From JAOZTV01 sp965371805 (GTDB lineage Bacteria > Acidobacteriota > Aminicenantia > UBA2199): DNA of 41,226 nt. The DNA lies in the NCBI GenBank assembly GCA_965371805.1, contig CBDUZW010000046.1, forward strand, positions 1-41,226, given 5' to 3'. The notes beneath the pieces were generated by a model. That model was given only the letters and a program-made list of their open reading frames with translations, was not told the origin of the DNA and searched no databases. Each line of letters opens with the position of its first letter. Position 1 is the stretch's first letter. Below, piece by piece: positions 41,148 to 41,226 of this stretch. The translations under genes were made by a program, and so were the position numbers.

Positions 41148-41226
41148 ATGGGTTCACTAAGTGCTTTATTAAAAAACGGTTATACTATCGTGTGCTGTGC
41201 AAGCTGTATAGCTGATGGTGGAAGTC
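41148..41226 (+). CDS. Start of an unidentified gene, cut by the window end
   Basis: ATG with a strong SD (GGGGGAG) 3 bases upstream, then 26 open codons (GSLSALLKNGYTIVCCASCI, then ADGGS). Too short to identify; the CCASC block is Cys-rich. A TTAACA (41052-41057), 17 bp, TGATAT (41075-41080) pair could be its promoter. An overlapping ORF in another frame from 41111 is closed by a stop. Confidence 0.45.
   Translation, partial: MGSLSALLKNGYTIVCCASCIADGGS

Overview
The window is AT-rich (very low GC by eye) and reads as chromosome from an anaerobic, Gram-negative-type heterotroph. The outer membrane is implied by a TonB-dependent receptor, several lipoproteins and signal-peptide proteins; the anaerobic metabolism by a full-length pyruvate:ferredoxin oxidoreductase and a CCG-type iron-sulfur protein. 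The mixture (GldA/F/G-like ABC-2 operon with DUF4340, six-bladed beta-propeller protein, DUF4388 protein, deoxyhypusine-synthase-like protein) recalls poorly cultured candidate phyla (Aminicenantes/Delongbacteria-type genomes), but nothing here fixes the phylum. No tRNA, rRNA, CRISPR array or intact insertion sequence was seen.

Layout: 0-2 kb, a membrane protein and an IMPACT/YigZ protein on the minus strand. 2-6.7 kb, a four-gene ABC-2 export operon (ATPase, permease, GldG-like, DUF4340). 6.7-9.8 kb, an operon of pgsA, a deoxyhypusine-synthase-fold protein, a UbiA prenyltransferase and a helical-repeat protein. 9.8-12.7 kb, an M14 peptidase facing away from a beta-propeller protein. 12.7-17.6 kb, a vitamin B12 uptake locus (btuB under a cobalamin riboswitch, then btuF-btuD-btuC). 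17.6-20.6 kb, acyl-CoA dehydrogenase coupled to a DUF4388 protein, then a GAF-GGDEF protein. 20.8-24.4 kb, nifJ. 24.6-25.3 kb, a small ORF overlapping a nucleotidyltransferase-fold gene. 25.7-32.4 kb, a five-gene run: M23 lipoprotein, ClC channel with CBS and TrkA-C, two family-4 glycosyltransferases, Fe-S protein. 32.6-35.3 kb, slyD, two HU paralogs, a small membrane protein and a MORN-type lipoprotein. 35.3-39.6 kb, a duplicated and partly decayed gene set. 39.6-41.2 kb, debris and direct repeats around an Rlu-type pseudouridine synthase, and the start of one more gene.

Three points stand out. (1) 35.3-36.5 kb and 38.5-39.6 kb are diverged copies of one arrangement (PH-like protein, variable middle gene, 81-aa protein), with GlsB in the middle of one and a glyoxalase in the other; the second copy is broken at both ends, and one break carries an inverted repeat. 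(2) Many genes without a Shine-Dalgarno have a good -35/17 bp/-10 promoter whose -10 lies only 5-9 bases before the ATG, predicting leaderless mRNAs alongside ordinary SD-led genes; the same promoter logic decides several starts. (3) The intact PH-like gene has a roughly 240-base leader with three tandem hairpins that I cannot assign to a known RNA family, and the btuB riboswitch has a readable translational on/off platform.
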